From Amorphophallus konjac (taxonomy: Eukaryota; Streptophyta; Magnoliopsida; Alismatales; Araceae), in assembly GCA_022559845.1 (NCBI GenBank), contig CM040117.1:145642732-145706731 (forward strand): a stretch of DNA of 64,000 nt, given 5' to 3'. A program made the position numbers and the translations under genes. Under the pieces are notes generated by a model, which saw only the letters and a list, made by a program, of their open reading frames with translations, did not search any database and had not been told where the DNA came from. Of this stretch, positions 22,900 to 34,593 are shown one piece after another (the stretch's first letter is position 1; each line of letters begins with the position of its first letter).

Positions 22900-24024
22900 C
22901 AGGGGACGAGAGAGTCCAATATCCACTGAAAGGATTTGAACCTCACGAGAACCCTTCTGGAGCAGCCAAGGCTAGAACCCGGGGGTAGGGAAACATACAC
23001 AGAGTAATATAGAGAAAGAATAACAGCGAACACTATGCATGCAGTGCTCTTTCACCCCTTTTATTCATTCAATCATCACACAAGTTACATCAGATGGTCT
23101 CCATCAAACCAAAAGGAAGAAATGAAGGAAACCCAACAGGAGACACATGGTTTCATCGGGACGAACTGATCGTCAGACAAGAACATAAACATTGGGGAAA
23201 GAAAAATACAGCAGAGAAAACAACGGAGGAACTATGGGGGAGGGCGGAGTATTGACTCCTCTCCCTCCCCAACTGCCCACCTTCTTCTCAGATCGCTTGG
23301 TCTCTTCTCTTTTTTTCTCTTGCTCTGTCCTTCCCTCTCTTCGTTTCTTGCTGGATGAGGTTGTTGGTCTCTTCGACTATCTGACCTCTTTTTTCTCTTT
23401 TTCTATTCTCTCTTCTCTGCTTCTTCTTCTGTTAACGCTTCTCTCCTATCATTTTTTTTTGTCTCCCCTCTTCTGTCGAGAGAAAGGGGGTTTTATAGCC
23501 CTTGCTCAATATCCTTTCGGCGAGCATATTTCGGCTTGCCTTACCCACCTTCCCGGCGCGCCTCAGTCGAATGGGGAGCTTCCCGACGTGCAAGGCTTGA
23601 TTGGGCTTGGTGAGAGGATCTCGGCGCCGTGATCATAAGCCCACTTAGGGATTTTAAATGCTTTCAATTCTTTCTATCAGTGGGCTCAAACTATCAAAGC
23701 CGTTAGCCCTGCTTCTTCACTTGCTAGTCCCTCGAGTCTGTCAGGACAGGCGAAGGTTTCTTAGTTGATGGGTTGACATAGTCTTATCAGAATATTTCTG
23801 GGGATTTTCATCAGTCAATAGACTACAATTCTTCATCAGTACTGCCATCTGAGCGACGACAATACCGGACATCAGCTTGACCGGGAAGGGCCTCAGCTGG
23901 GTGATAACTTTAGTGGAGACTCTTCTGTAGTTTTGGCTCTGCAGGAATCCCTGGAATCTTCATCTTTGATTTGATCTTCTCTTCGGTCCCATCTTTGTTC
24001 TTGATCATATTTCAGGTGTCAACA
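22900..24024 (-). mobile_element. LTR of element O (right copy)
   Basis: On the minus strand the LTR starts TGTTGACACCTGAAATATG at 24024, a typical plant gypsy LTR start, exactly where the protease frame of the neighbouring chromovirus is cut. A minus TATA box (GGCTATAAAACC, 23491-23500) and an AATAAA-like signal near 23070 give the orientation. The other boundary is not sharp and lies between about 22900 and 22975. Positions 22976 to about 23480 match 1-448. TTCCCGGCGCGCC-type words at 23545-23600 resemble those at 1860-1900. Confidence 0.65.
23491..23500 (-). promoter_or_regulatory. TATA box of element O LTR
   Basis: Reads GGCTATAAAA on the minus strand, about 525 bases after the LTR start and about 430 before the AATAAA-like signal, which suits a U3/R layout. 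Confidence 0.55.
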
Positions 24025-25236
24025 GTAAGTTGTGGCCTTTAACTATAATCTTGTAGTTTGGGTAATGGAAAGTGACATCAGACTCATTCCCTAACGGGGT
24101 AGAAATCACCAAGTTTATCCATTCAGGTTCCATAGAGAATGAAGCAGCAAATTTCATTGAAACAAAAGAATGTGTGGCGCCAGTATCAAAGAGTACTTGA
24201 GCAGATTTAGAGCAGACAGACAAAATACCTTCCACCAACCCACCCTCGGTTGGTTCCGTCTCTTGGAGAGCTTGTAAACGTCCTTGCTTCTTTGCCAGAC
24301 GCTTCTCTTCCTTTGTCTCCGGCTCACTTTGCTCGTTCATCATTGGACAGTCGGGAATACGATGTTCCTTACTCCCACAACGAAGGCATGCTCCGATCCT
24401 TCTCCAGCATTCCGCAGCCTGATGACCAGGCTTGTCGCAATATTTACAATTCTCCTTTGGCGATGCCGTGATGGAGAAAGGTTTGTTATTGCCCTTCTTG
24501 AATTTCTTCTCCTTTGAGGGTTCGCCTCCATTATTGGTCCGCTTCTTGAAAGACGGTTTAAAAGTGTTGGGGCTTGTGACATTCTCCCTTTTATCCTTAC
24601 CATGGATTTTGTCAGACAACTCTGTAGCGTCTTCTAGCAGCTGGGAACGACGCACCATCTCTGAGTACACTTGAATATCCAAGGGAGCGAGCTGAGTGAT
24701 ATATTGGGGTCGTAACCCATTCAAGAACCTTCTTGCCTTCATCTTCTCAGTGCATACTAAGTGTGGTGCATATCTAGATAACCTGGAGAACTAGGCCTCG
24801 TAGTCAGCCACTGACAGGGATCGTTGCTTCAAGGCAGCAAATTTCGCGGCCTTTTTCTCCTGAACACGGTCGGAGAAATACTTGCTATTGAAGTGGTTGA
24901 CAAAGTCGGCCCAAGTAACATGATCTTCGAGCAAGGTGGCCTCAATGAACTCCCACCAAGCACGGGCGTCCCGTTCCAGTTGGAACGTGGCCAGAAGCAC
25001 CTTTTCACCATCCGCGCATTGCATGACGCGGAAGATTCGCTCGATCTCCTTTATCCAATTCTCCGCATCCTCGGGATTTGATGAACCTGCGAACTTTGGA
25101 GGGTTGAGATTTCTAAAACTCCGATGGAGGTCGCCAGCTCCATGGTGTGCCCCACCTTGAGCCACTTGTTACAAGGCCTGGGTCAGGCTCGGAACAGTTC
25201 GTTGCATCTCACGCCATTGTGCGCGTTCAGCAGCCA
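24025..25236 (-). pseudogene. gag-protease of a Tekay/Del-like chromovirus (broken, truncated)
   Basis: The frame starts MAAERAQWREM at 25236 and is interrupted by TAA at 25169-25171 and TAG at 24791-24793. Both stops fit C-to-T changes (LQQVAQ and YEAQFSRL expected). Order on the minus strand: capsid-like gag with AENWIKEIERIFRVM and ARAWWEF, a basic linker, two zinc knuckles (CKYCDKPGHQAAEC and CLRCGSKEHRIPDC), and an aspartic protease with catalytic VLFDTGATHSFVS. The frame is cut at 24024 by the LTR of element O inside the protease. RT and integrase would lie left of the window. Neighbours: primer site at 25387 and LTR from 25406. Family assignment rests on the gag pattern, the Met primer site and CCCCG LTR ends. 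Confidence 0.85.
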
Positions 25237-25386
25237 TAGTCCTACAAGGAGTTAACCTTAATTAGTTTCATGTTGAAATTTGTAGTCGGAAGCCCTACAA
25301 GGACTTTACCCACGGTGCTACCCATCCTCATAGTTTAGGGATAGACCTAACCTTGGACTTAGGTTTCCTAGGACTTGAAATCCTAG

Positions 25387-25398
25387 GCTCTGATACCA
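25387..25398 (-). other. Primer binding site, initiator Met tRNA
   Basis: TGGTATCAGAGC on the minus strand, seven bases after the ACA end of the LTR at 25406. This is the standard primer site of Del/Tekay and many other plant gypsy elements. Confidence 0.85.
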
Positions 25399-26689
25399 CA
25401 AAAACTGTCATGCCCCGAGCGCGGAAGGAACTCGGGCAGAACGTGACGAGTTTATATCAATCATATCAATCAGAGCAAGTAGAATTTCAACATCATAATA
25501 GAGTGCGCAATAAGACAAGAATTTTAAAACATAATCAAGTACTGATACCATTGATAACAACTTAACCATTAAATAAAGTCACATAACTCTAAGACTTAAC
25601 ATTACTAATCAGGCCCACAAGCCTTAAATGTTACAACTCTTGAAATAACATAAGTTCTAACGACAAGACTCCAAGAATAAACTCAGGATGACTCGACACG
25701 ATAAGGTGTAGTAGCATGATGCTTGCAGATTCTACGCTCGTCACTCTTGCTCCTGCCCATCCGAGTCCGAGTCAGGGTCCGTATTACCTGAAAGGTTTGG
25801 GGAAAAGAACTTGATGAGCAAACGCTTAGTAGGAATTATATCTCAAGAAATAGCAATTTGGTTTAAGTAATTACCTCTTCCAAATGAAAATGCAAGTCTA
25901 GCATGTCAATCATGTAAAATAGAATGATACGGAATTGATCATGATAACGAGAGGAAATAACATGTATTATTGATCCAAGATAGGGAATTTCAAGTATTCA
26001 AGATTTCAAGTATTTGAATGAGTACCAAGTATATCAATAAAGCTTTTTCATGTCATGAGGTAATGGCTATTAACAAGCAAGTACTTTGCCCATTCTGAGC
26101 CACGCAAGTCGTGTCAAGTCAATCAAGTCAAATACGCGAGAGAGAGAGGGATAGTGGGGTGTCGTAGTTTCAAGCAAGTACTTCGGTGCAATGCCACATC
26201 GTGATCAATATAACTCACATGGGCACAAGTACTTTCGGGTGCTCCTCCCAGGACCAGATCGGGCCCTATATGCGCGGACATTGTTACATGTAATATCTAG
26301 ACAACCACTTTAGTGATAGCCACAGAATTCCAAGAACAAACTCATGTAGGATATCAAGGTAGATTCGTGGATAGGTTCCACAGAATTCAAGGAAGAACAT
26401 TAGATGGATAGTGTCAAAACCAACGAGAACCATAACATGTCGATAACCTGGGTAGAATTGGTATCTTTACGAGGTAGCCGTGATAACTTGAGTGGATGAC
26501 TAAACCCGTCACCAATCAAGGGACATGAATCGAGCTGAAAGATTGACCCCAACTATAAGGGACCCAATCCAAGACACCGCGTAGTGAAATATCACCTTTC
26601 CACTAGCTAAGAATATTCTCTCATGGACCGAGATGGCACCATGAGAGGGCCGGGTTACCACATGGCGTGGCAATAAAAGGTACAAGGTG

Positions 26690-26805
26690 TTTAAGGTACA
26701 ACCAGCTCAGTCGGCCTTGAGGGAATCTAAGGCTACGAGGAGACTTACGAAGGTCCCAATGACTAACTTGCCAGTCCAAAGGAACGGAATGTCCAATGGA
26801 GGGCT
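26690..26805 (-). other. Diverged leader module inside chromovirus LTR
   Basis: Plus-strand blocks GGTACAACCAGCTCAGTCGG, GAGGGAATCTAAGG, GGAGACTTACG and GGAATGTCCAATGGAGGG match, in order, the module at 11374-11571 and 20010-20125. The minus frame reads PSIGHSVPLDWQ. The orientation relative to transcription is the same as in element D. Confidence 0.55.
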
Positions 26806-27291
26806 TGTATGTCACCAGAGTTGAGGTGTATACATGAACCAATCATGAAACAGGGACTCCATCTACGGACGTGAGATGAGAGTGCCAGAAGACCCGCGGT
26901 ATGGGTCAAAGTCGGAAGAAAACTGTGAGAACATGAATGTGTTAATTATAGAATTCATGTCCATCTAATTCTATAATTAACTATAATTAAATAAAGTTAT
27001 ATTATTTGATGCCCGTGGTTGGCGTCATTTATTAATTAGCGTCCTCTTGGAGGGATGTTAATTTTATGATTTTTAACTTAATTTATTTAACAAGAATTTA
27101 CATTTATATCTATTTAATTGAATAATTTCAAAAACATATATTCAAAGACATATTTATTTATATAAAATATTTTAGAAAAATAGAATATATGATAATTAGG
27201 AGAAAAATTCCAAGATTTCAAATATATATTTTTTATAATTTTATATTGCATTCTTCAATAGATATAGATTTTCGAAAGGTCTAGTTACAAG

Positions 27292-27292
<1 letters not shown>

Positions 27293-27331
<39 letters not shown>
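27293..27331. repeat. (TA)n microsatellite
   Basis: An uninterrupted run of about 19 TA units within the chromovirus LTR. Confidence 0.95.
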
Positions 27332-27332
<1 letters not shown>

Positions 27333-28376
27333 ATTTGACGCCTTTTCCTACGGTTTTCCAAAGAAACTAACGACAATCAAATTGTCATCATTAACCATTT
27401 GTGTCCATTCTTTGATCCTCTCGTTCTCGATATACACATGTCGGAATCACGTGTTCTATATATCGAAATGACGAGCTCGAAAAACTCTACCTAACCGGAC
27501 GTTCAAAATAATTTTTTGTTGAGAGATGGGGGATCTTGAGATAGGAGGCACGAAAAATGGTGTAACCACTCTCACTATCTCGATCTCCATCCCACTAGTA
27601 CGCCCATAAATTTTCATGGCCAAATGAGACTCCGATACCCACGTACAAGTTATTAAGGCGAAAACTCCATAACTAACTTATATAGTATTAAACCAAAACA
27701 CGAAAGAAATCATGTAGTAAAAATCATGCAGAAATATCATGTGAGGTTTAATCTAATTATAATCTTTGGCATGAAGAGAGAACACTTACAATGATGAATT
27801 AATTTTTGTTTGGGCTACGAAACTTGAGAAGCCCTACCTTTCTGATGTGCAGAACGTGGTATAGGAAGATGAATAAGAAGAAGAGGAAGCAGTGGGATAC
27901 CGCTTTCTTCACAGCAGGAAGCAGATGGATGCAACAAATGATGAAGAAGTTGGGGAAGATGATGCCCCTTTACGCAACAGCAAGCAGAAAGATCAAGAAG
28001 TGGATGGAGAAGGTGCTGCCTTCTCGTAATAGCCAGCAAGGAGGAAGAGGACGATAGAGGCTTACCCTTCTCATGCCTGCCAACAGGATGAAGGTGAAGA
28101 TGCTCACCCCTTCACGTTGCAGTCAGCAGGAAGAAGAGGAAGAAGAAAGGTGTCTTTTGCTCTTCTTCTTTGTTGCAAGCAGGCCGCAGGAGGAAGAAGA
28201 GCAACGCTACTGCGGCAGCAACTGTCCTCGTACAAGGAGGGAGAGGATGCAGCAAGGTTCCCTTCACGCTATAGGAGGAAAGAACAGGGATGCAGGGGAA
28301 CGCAGTAGGAGGAAGATGTTGCTAAGGCCAAGGTGTTACTTTGATCAACATCCTTTTTCCGTTCAACGAAGGGAGG

Positions 28377-28386
28377 TTTATATAGA
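28377..28386 (-). promoter_or_regulatory. TATA box of the chromovirus LTR
   Basis: TCTATATAAA on the minus strand in a CTCCTC..CCTCCC context typical of plant LTR promoters, about 680 bases after the LTR start. Confidence 0.6.
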
Positions 28387-29064
28387 GGAGAGGAACCCCA
28401 AAAGGGGGTCGAAGGCTGGTAAAGGAATGTTTTCAAACCTTCCATACGTTGCTCGGTGAACTGCTCATCCTTCTTTTTCCACAGCCGCTTGCCATTTTCC
28501 TTGAAGAAAACCCTAAGGTTCACCCTTGCATGCCACTCGAATATGCATTTGGGTTAGCCTTGGTGAGCGGCTCACGTACGTGGATTTATGGGTCTTTAAA
28601 TAAGTAGGTAAGCTCATATAAGAATTTAAGCCCTTTATATAATTAAACCCATTTGTATGAGACCCATTAGCCTTATACCATTTTATTTTCATACGCAAGG
28701 CCCATAGATTGTTGGTTTACCATTTGTGTGGGTTAAGGCCTTATATATATATTTAATTAGTGGGTGGTTCGTAGGCTTTATATATGTGAACATGGATTGA
28801 TTTTAGGTGTATACGGGTTACATATAATTGGGTTGTTATATGTATATGTAAATCTCATGGTTTAAGGCCCATTAATATATATATGGGTTGTATTATTTGG
28901 GCTAAGGTTTTTATATATTTTTGTGTTAATGGAAGGAGGTAATATATGTGTTAAAGTCCATTCTGCATATATATATATAACTTAATTATTTCTATTTGGC
29001 CTTCGTATGCAAGTTTAATTTATTTGGAATATGTTTATTCCTTATTTTCCTCCGGGTTGCTACA

Positions 29065-30201
29065 GGTTTTCTGCTGGCCTCTGCTCCTGGATGTTGAGCG
29101 GTTACTACAGAGCCGTTCAAGGTCTTGGGCGGCTATCAAGGCACCGTCCTTCTCTTTAACATGGTCTTGACTCCTGCGACTCTATTGCTATAGACGGTCT
29201 ATCTCAGACCATTCACGTTTTGTGCGGCCAGCCTTTGGCCGTCTGTCCTCTTGGCACAGGTGCGTCTCTGTATCCTTCCTGCCTATTCTGGCTACTGTTA
29301 TATGATTTCCACATGTCCGTTCTATAGGTTGTGCGGGCTTACTGTCGACCGTACGTCCAGGTTTCATTCCAGCAGTTTTCGATCATCTATTTTATTCTGA
29401 TACTGCGCCGTGGTTTAAACGGTCCACCCCAGACCATCTATCTTGTTGTGCGATCTCCCACAGACCGTCCTTCTGATGCCACAGTGCACCCGAGGTTGCT
29501 TTGATTGCCATATCTATATTGTCTTTGTTCTCTTTGGTGCCATTTATTGATCTTCCCCTGGTTATATGTTGTTGCTGCCTACTTGCTTTCATCCTCACAT
29601 GTTTATTTTGGTCATTGGTTGCTAGTTCACTAGGATAGATCTTGCATGCACTCCGGTGCACATAGGACTCATGCATTTCATTCACATCTAGTTGCATTCC
29701 TACCAAGGTAGGGTTTCCTCTCGTCTCCATACTCCCTGGAGCCGACTAGGGGACCTTGCCGAGGACCTCCGTAAGTCCCCGTGAGCCGTGGATTCCCACA
29801 CGGACGCCGGGCAGGTTGTACCATACCACCCCCTAGTCTAGGGTCTGCATTCGTGCGAGAGAGAGTCCTTTAGAGTCTGCCAGTCCTCCATTCTCACCCT
29901 GTTTAGGTACCTTGTGGTTGAGTGAATTCACATTTTAATTAATCCACTAAGGTCCTAAAAGAGAACTTATAAAAATCTCCGCGCATCATTTGGAATTTGT
30001 TTGGGTAATTGGCTGATTCTTTTCTCATCTCTCTTATCCATTGTATATTGCACAGTGTCATCATTTGCATCTTTTTTTGTCAAATTAGGCTCATTAGGTC
30101 TAGCTCATCTTCGTGTGTCTCCATTTAGCTGCATTTGTTCTGCGTTCATTTCCCTCCGTGTATTCTTTTGAAATTCACTGTATAAAGTCTCCATTCTCCC
30201 C
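29065..30201 (+). other. Leader of element P with CCGTTCA / AACGGTC word array and leader module
   Basis: From 29090 to about 29510 short words such as GAGCCGTTCA, GGCGGCTA, ACGGTCTATC, AGACCATTC, GCGGCC and GGCCGTC occur every 15-40 bases, many complementary to each other. At 29745-29835 stands the module shared with element D, here on the plus strand (CCTCCGTAAGTCCCCG, GTGGATTCCC, CGGACGCCGGGCAGGTTGTA). The gag frame starts at 30202. The order hairpin array, module, gag is the same as in element D. The primer site and 5' LTR are not in the window because the chromovirus LTR abuts at 29064. Confidence 0.65.
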
Positions 30202-33200
30202 ATGGAGCACTTCTCCCCTGTACCTTATTCCTGCACCTCTCCATCTTCTTACCCCCGTGTGGATTCATCTTCCCATGCGGGCCCGTCTCCTTATTCCTCT
30301 ATTGGACCCTATTCTTTTAACGGGCATTCTTATCCCGCCCGTGCTGCTTTTAGTCCAATCAATCCTCATTCCTACATACATGATTTTTCCAGGCCTAGGC
30401 ATTCCTCCATTCCCAGAACAGGCTTTCCTTCTTCTTAGGCCGGATCCCCTTATCCGGCCCATCATCATTATCCTGGTCTAATTTCATCATCTCTTGCTCA
30501 GGCTGGCTCATATCCTTCTTGGACTCTTCCTACCGAGGAGATGTTCGCTCAGGCCCAATGCCAACTGGATGAATTGCAACACCGAATCAATCCTCAAACT
30601 TCTTTGGATATCCCGTTTGCATTCCGAGGTCTTCAGCTTTCACCACGTTCACAGATCCCGGCTTATCATCGCTATGGTGGAATTGGTGACCCCTATGTCC
30701 ATTTGAAGGATTTCCTCTATGAGTCGGCCCAGTTCTAGCATAATCAACGCTTGATGGCCTATTTATTTGGCCTATCTTTAGAGGGCTCGGCCAAGGATTG
30801 GTTCTTCACATTACCACAAGAGCAGATGATGAATTTTCAAGCCGTCCAAGCAAGATTTATTCTGCAGTACCAGGACCAGGTTGGGCCCAGACATTCTATG
30901 GTTGATCTGGCCCAAGCGAAGATGACGCCCGGCGAGGAATTCTCCACGTTCGCCGACCGCTGGCGTAGCCTAGTTGCGCAAGTCTCGGGGCATATTCCGG
31001 AGGGCGAGCAGATCAAGATGGTTATTTCTAATGCAACGCCCGAGCTCAGATGTATCTTAGTCCTGAATGATATTACATCCTGGAAACATCTTTACAGTCG
31101 AGCCCGCTTCATTAGACAACAACTCCTAGTTTCCTTTGACCACGAGTCCCCTCCACCTTCGCCTTCCACATACCCCTTCTCTTCCCCATCCGCCATGGGC
31201 CAACCCTCCACTACATGTCCCTCCACGAGTCGGCCTTCCGCTCCCCCACACCCCTATACCTACGTATACTCCTCCACATATCAGCCCTCCACGAGTCAGC
31301 CCTCTGCTATTTCATCTCCTCACACCTCTACACTTCCGGTCAAAGAAATGCTACACCCAGAGCGGGTAGATGCCGTCCATTACATTCCCACACCCTCCAT
31401 GCCTCCACATCATTTTAGTCCTCCGCCTTCACCTACGCAACCCCCGCTACCATCTCCATTACCTTTTCATACCCCTCGACATCCACCTTGCCCGAAGCGG
31501 GCTTCTCACTCTTCGTTGCCGGAATCTCTTACAGATGTTTTCAGGGCTCTGATGGCCACCCATGCGTTGCAGATCCCTCTGGTTATGCCTTGCCGACCCG
31601 CGGTCGGGAATTTGCTCCAGTTCTGTGAATTCCATCGTCAACAGGGGCATTTGGTTGAGGACTGCCCTAAGTTCCGGGAACTTTTTCACCACTTGGAAGA
31701 CAAGAAGATGATTGATTGGGCTATCATGTGCCAAGTTCTTTCATATCTCAGTAGCAGGCAGCAACAGCAGCAAGCCGTGCTGCCTAGACAACCGTCTCCA
31801 CGTCAAGACCAGGGGCACCCTGGTGTTTCTTCAGTTGATAAGGTACCTACTCTGTTACCCACTTCTTTCTCTATCCCATCTCCTCCACCTCCTTTTCCTA
31901 CTTCAACCTCCGCTCGGGCAACATCTCTTTCACCCTCCGTTTCCACCACTACACCTATTCCCAACGCCTCTCGACGTGTTGTAAAGATACGCCGAAGAGA
32001 GCCACCACCCGCCACTTCCTTCACTACGCCACTACCTTCCTCTCCTCCTTCTTCCCCATCCTTACCTTCACCCCCTTCCTCTTCACCTTTACCATCTCCA
32101 TCAACCACATCACCCCCTTTGTCACCACCTTCTCCACTCCCATCTTTGCCACCTCCATTGGCCACATCTCCATCATCGCCTTCTCCATTTTCCCCATTAC
32201 CATCACCACTACTGTCTTCATCACCTCCCCTCGTAATAATCCCCGTTCCGTCACCTTCACTGACGCCACTTCTTTCGCCGTCATCCTCTGAGCTCGAGCG
32301 GGCCGACCCTGAACCCATACCTCCACTTTTGCCTTTACCTCCACCCATGCCCATCATCATCAGGATTTCCCCATCACTTGCACCATCGCCACCCGCGCCC
32401 TTCAAACCTCCTCCTTCTAACCTCCCTCTACCACTTCCCACTTCGCAAAGCAGGTGCACGCTACCTTTGGTGCCCCTCGAGTCTAGTCCCCAGGGAGAAA
32501 AAGTGCTGAGCCAGGCTTTGATTATGCATTACAAGCTTCAAGATTTCATTTGCCGCATGTCGGTCTGAGTCCTGGTTCCTGGCTATTCTAGGGATAATGA
32601 GCCTGCATTTGCTATGAAGGTGGTTGCTGAGAAGAGTTCCTTAGCACTGGTGCCAGTTTTTTCAAAAGCGAGGCCGGTGGCAATCTCTTTGCTCACCGGA
32701 GAATTCGCTGTTGATGTTGTTATTACCTCTCACCTGATGGCTATTCATTGCACTGGCCCAGAAGAGTTTTCCACCCGGATGGTGCTAACCCACACGGCCG
32801 TCAGAAGTCTAATGAATTCAGTGTTCAAGGGGCAATTGGCCATGTCCTCGAGATTGACCAGGGGCATTATGCATGTCTTATGTAATCTTCCTCGGTTTAT
32901 TGGTAGATCGGCTACACCGCGCATCACCCTCCCTCATTTCCGTCCAGCGCTTCTGGTAAGAGGGTTATGCGTCATGCCCGATTGCCGAGTGGAGTTGCCG
33001 AATCTTATGCTTCTAGTGCCGAATGACAAAACTCCACTGCTTCCTGATGCTCATCCCAAGGAGTTGACTGTTCTGGAATGTCTTTCCATGGTTAGCACCG
33101 CACAGCTAGGGGCAACTGTCTTGATGAAGCTGCATATTCATGACCGGGCCAGGCCGTTTGCCAGGTGGGCTCGTTATTTGAGAAAGTATTATAGATTAAG

Positions 33201-33270
33201 AAGCCCAAAGGTCCGAGTCCGTGCCAGGCGGAGTTGTTTCAAGAAGATTTCGGCTAAGAAGAGGCGGTGA
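30202..33270 (+). pseudogene. gag of element P (Ty3/gypsy type, three in-frame stops)
   Basis: A single frame runs from MEHFSPVPYSC at 30202 to the stop at 33268-33270 and is broken at 30436 (TAG), 30736 (TAG) and 32566 (TGA). In the related ORF of element D the codon aligned to the last is CGA (RMPIRV against RMSV-stop-V), and CAG is plausible for the others. Order: Ser/Pro-rich N-terminus; retrotransposon gag domain around 30750-31140 with LFGLSLEGSAKDWFFTLP and FADRWRSLVAQV; a zinc knuckle variant CEFHRQQGHLVEDC near 31620; a very long Pro/Ser linker (31850-32460); the block KLQDFICRMS; and an Arg/Lys-rich tail. The tail (from 32614) resembles no known domain. No pol follows. Confidence 0.85.
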
Positions 33271-33529
33271 CATAAGTTCAAGGGCCGTAAGTTGTGCATT
33301 TGGGGGTCCACTTCCTCCTCTCCTTCTATCCATTCATCTTTTCTTTTGCTCGGTTATTATCCATGGGTGGTGTACCTTCTGCCACCTGACCATATTTCTA
33401 CCATCTTTTCCTATCCTCACCATTCTAGGCCTCGGCCTATGTCCCCCTCTTCCCCTTATCTAGGGGCATCTTCTATTTTTTCTCCCCAGGTACGCCCGGA
33501 TTTCACTTCTCGTCTCCTTCCCTCGACCC

Positions 33530-33700
33530 TGTTGGGGATTCCTTGTGCTCGTTCCCCGACCTTGTCGGGTGTTTTTTCTGATCCTTCCCCGACTTTATCA
33601 GATGGTTTCCATTTCCTTTCCCCGACCTTGTCGGGTGTTCATACATTTTCTTCCCCGCCTCTGGCGGGTGATCGCTACTCTTCTTCTCCGACCATGTCGG
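33530..33700 (+). repeat. CCCCGACCTTGTCGGG hairpin repeats downstream of gag of element P
   Basis: Five units of the form TTCCCCGACCTTGTCGGGTG. Variant stems keep pairing: CCCGACTTTATCAGA, CCGCCTCTGGCGGG and CCGACCATGTCGG. Translated they give SPTLSG, a repeat peptide after gag similar in position to the PPEPPD array of element D. Confidence 0.8.
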
Positions 33701-33921
33701 ATGATTCTTATTCTCCTCTTTCTTCTCACTCCTCTTCACCCTTTCAGGGTTCTTGCCCTTTTTTTAATGCAAATAGGACCCTAGATTGATCGGGGAGGGT
33801 GAGCCCATCCGGCAATGGATGTGATCACTCTACCAGGTCAAAGTCAGAGTTAATTTTATTGAAATAATGATAATTACAATTTCTTCGGGGCATACCCCTG
33901 AGTGGTAAAGGAAAGAAGAAA

Positions 33922-34434
33922 TTACAATCTCAAGTTGGGAAGGCCCATCCTATCTAGCCTACAAGCACCACGAATTTGTGGTTGAATCATATCAAAATTT
34001 TGGTGGAAAAAAGAATTAGAAAAACATTGGCATGCTAAGTTGGCGAGGCCATCAGCTGGTTGGTTGCCTTCTTTATAGACATGGCTGAAATTCATCTTCA
34101 GTCTTCGGATAAGGTCACATAACTCTTGTATGATGGGCAGCAGTCTACAAGGGAAGGAGCATTCCTCTGTGATGATGCTAACCAATGTTTTGGAATCAGA
34201 CTCCACCATGTGAAGAGGGATGTTGAGAAGGGATGCATATCGCAGACCATCGAGAAGAGCACGAGCTTCAGCTACCAGGCTGAAGCATCTGCCATAGAAG
34301 TGATTGAATGCAAGAATAATGTCACCCTTGTGATTTCTGATTAGGCCTCCACCTCCACCAATACTGAGATTGCCTTTGCTAGATCCATCAATATTGAGTT
34401 TGTAGGTTCCATTGGGCGGAAGGAACCATAACAC
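33922..34434 (-). pseudogene. LINE ORF2, RNase H domain
   Basis: The plant LINE RNase H pattern is present: YKLNIDGSSKGN (catalytic Asp), GGGGGLIRNHKGD, AEARALLDGL (Glu), ESDSKTL (Asp), HVYKEGNQPADGLANLA (Asp). This is the C-terminal domain of ORF2, which ends at 33922. It is separated from the upstream domain (34594-35454) by a stop or frame break, so it is now non-functional. Confidence 0.9.
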
Positions 34435-34593
34435 AATGCTTGGTGGTTTGGGCTTTTTAAGATTGGCAACAATAGAGAGTTGTTGAAGGGAGCGCAGAGT
34501 AGAGAGATCACCTGACAGAAGGCAAGTAGGAAATTTAGTAATGTTTATCCTTTGAATGATCCTGTAGTATAGAGTATTTGGTGAGCTATGTTT

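Larger units (their letters stand above)
25406..29064 (-). mobile_element. 5' LTR of the Tekay/Del-like chromovirus
   Basis: On the minus strand it starts TGTAGCAACCCGGAGG at 29064 and ends CGGGGCATGACA at 25406. It is about 3659 bp, long but within the range of Del-type LTRs. A TATA box is at 28377-28386. The transcribed part is therefore very long and includes a GA-rich block (27860-28320), a TA microsatellite and a diverged copy of the leader module seen in element D. The partner LTR is outside the window, so the left boundary rests on end motifs and the primer site. Confidence 0.7.

Noticed and set aside
22940..22975. tRNA-like T-arm (GGTTCAAATCC on the minus strand)
   Set aside because: No acceptor stem or anticodon arm can be formed around it; a short chance match.
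31803..32459. 218-residue minus-strand Gly/Glu-rich ORF
   Set aside because: Reverse reading of the Pro/Ser linker of the element P gag.
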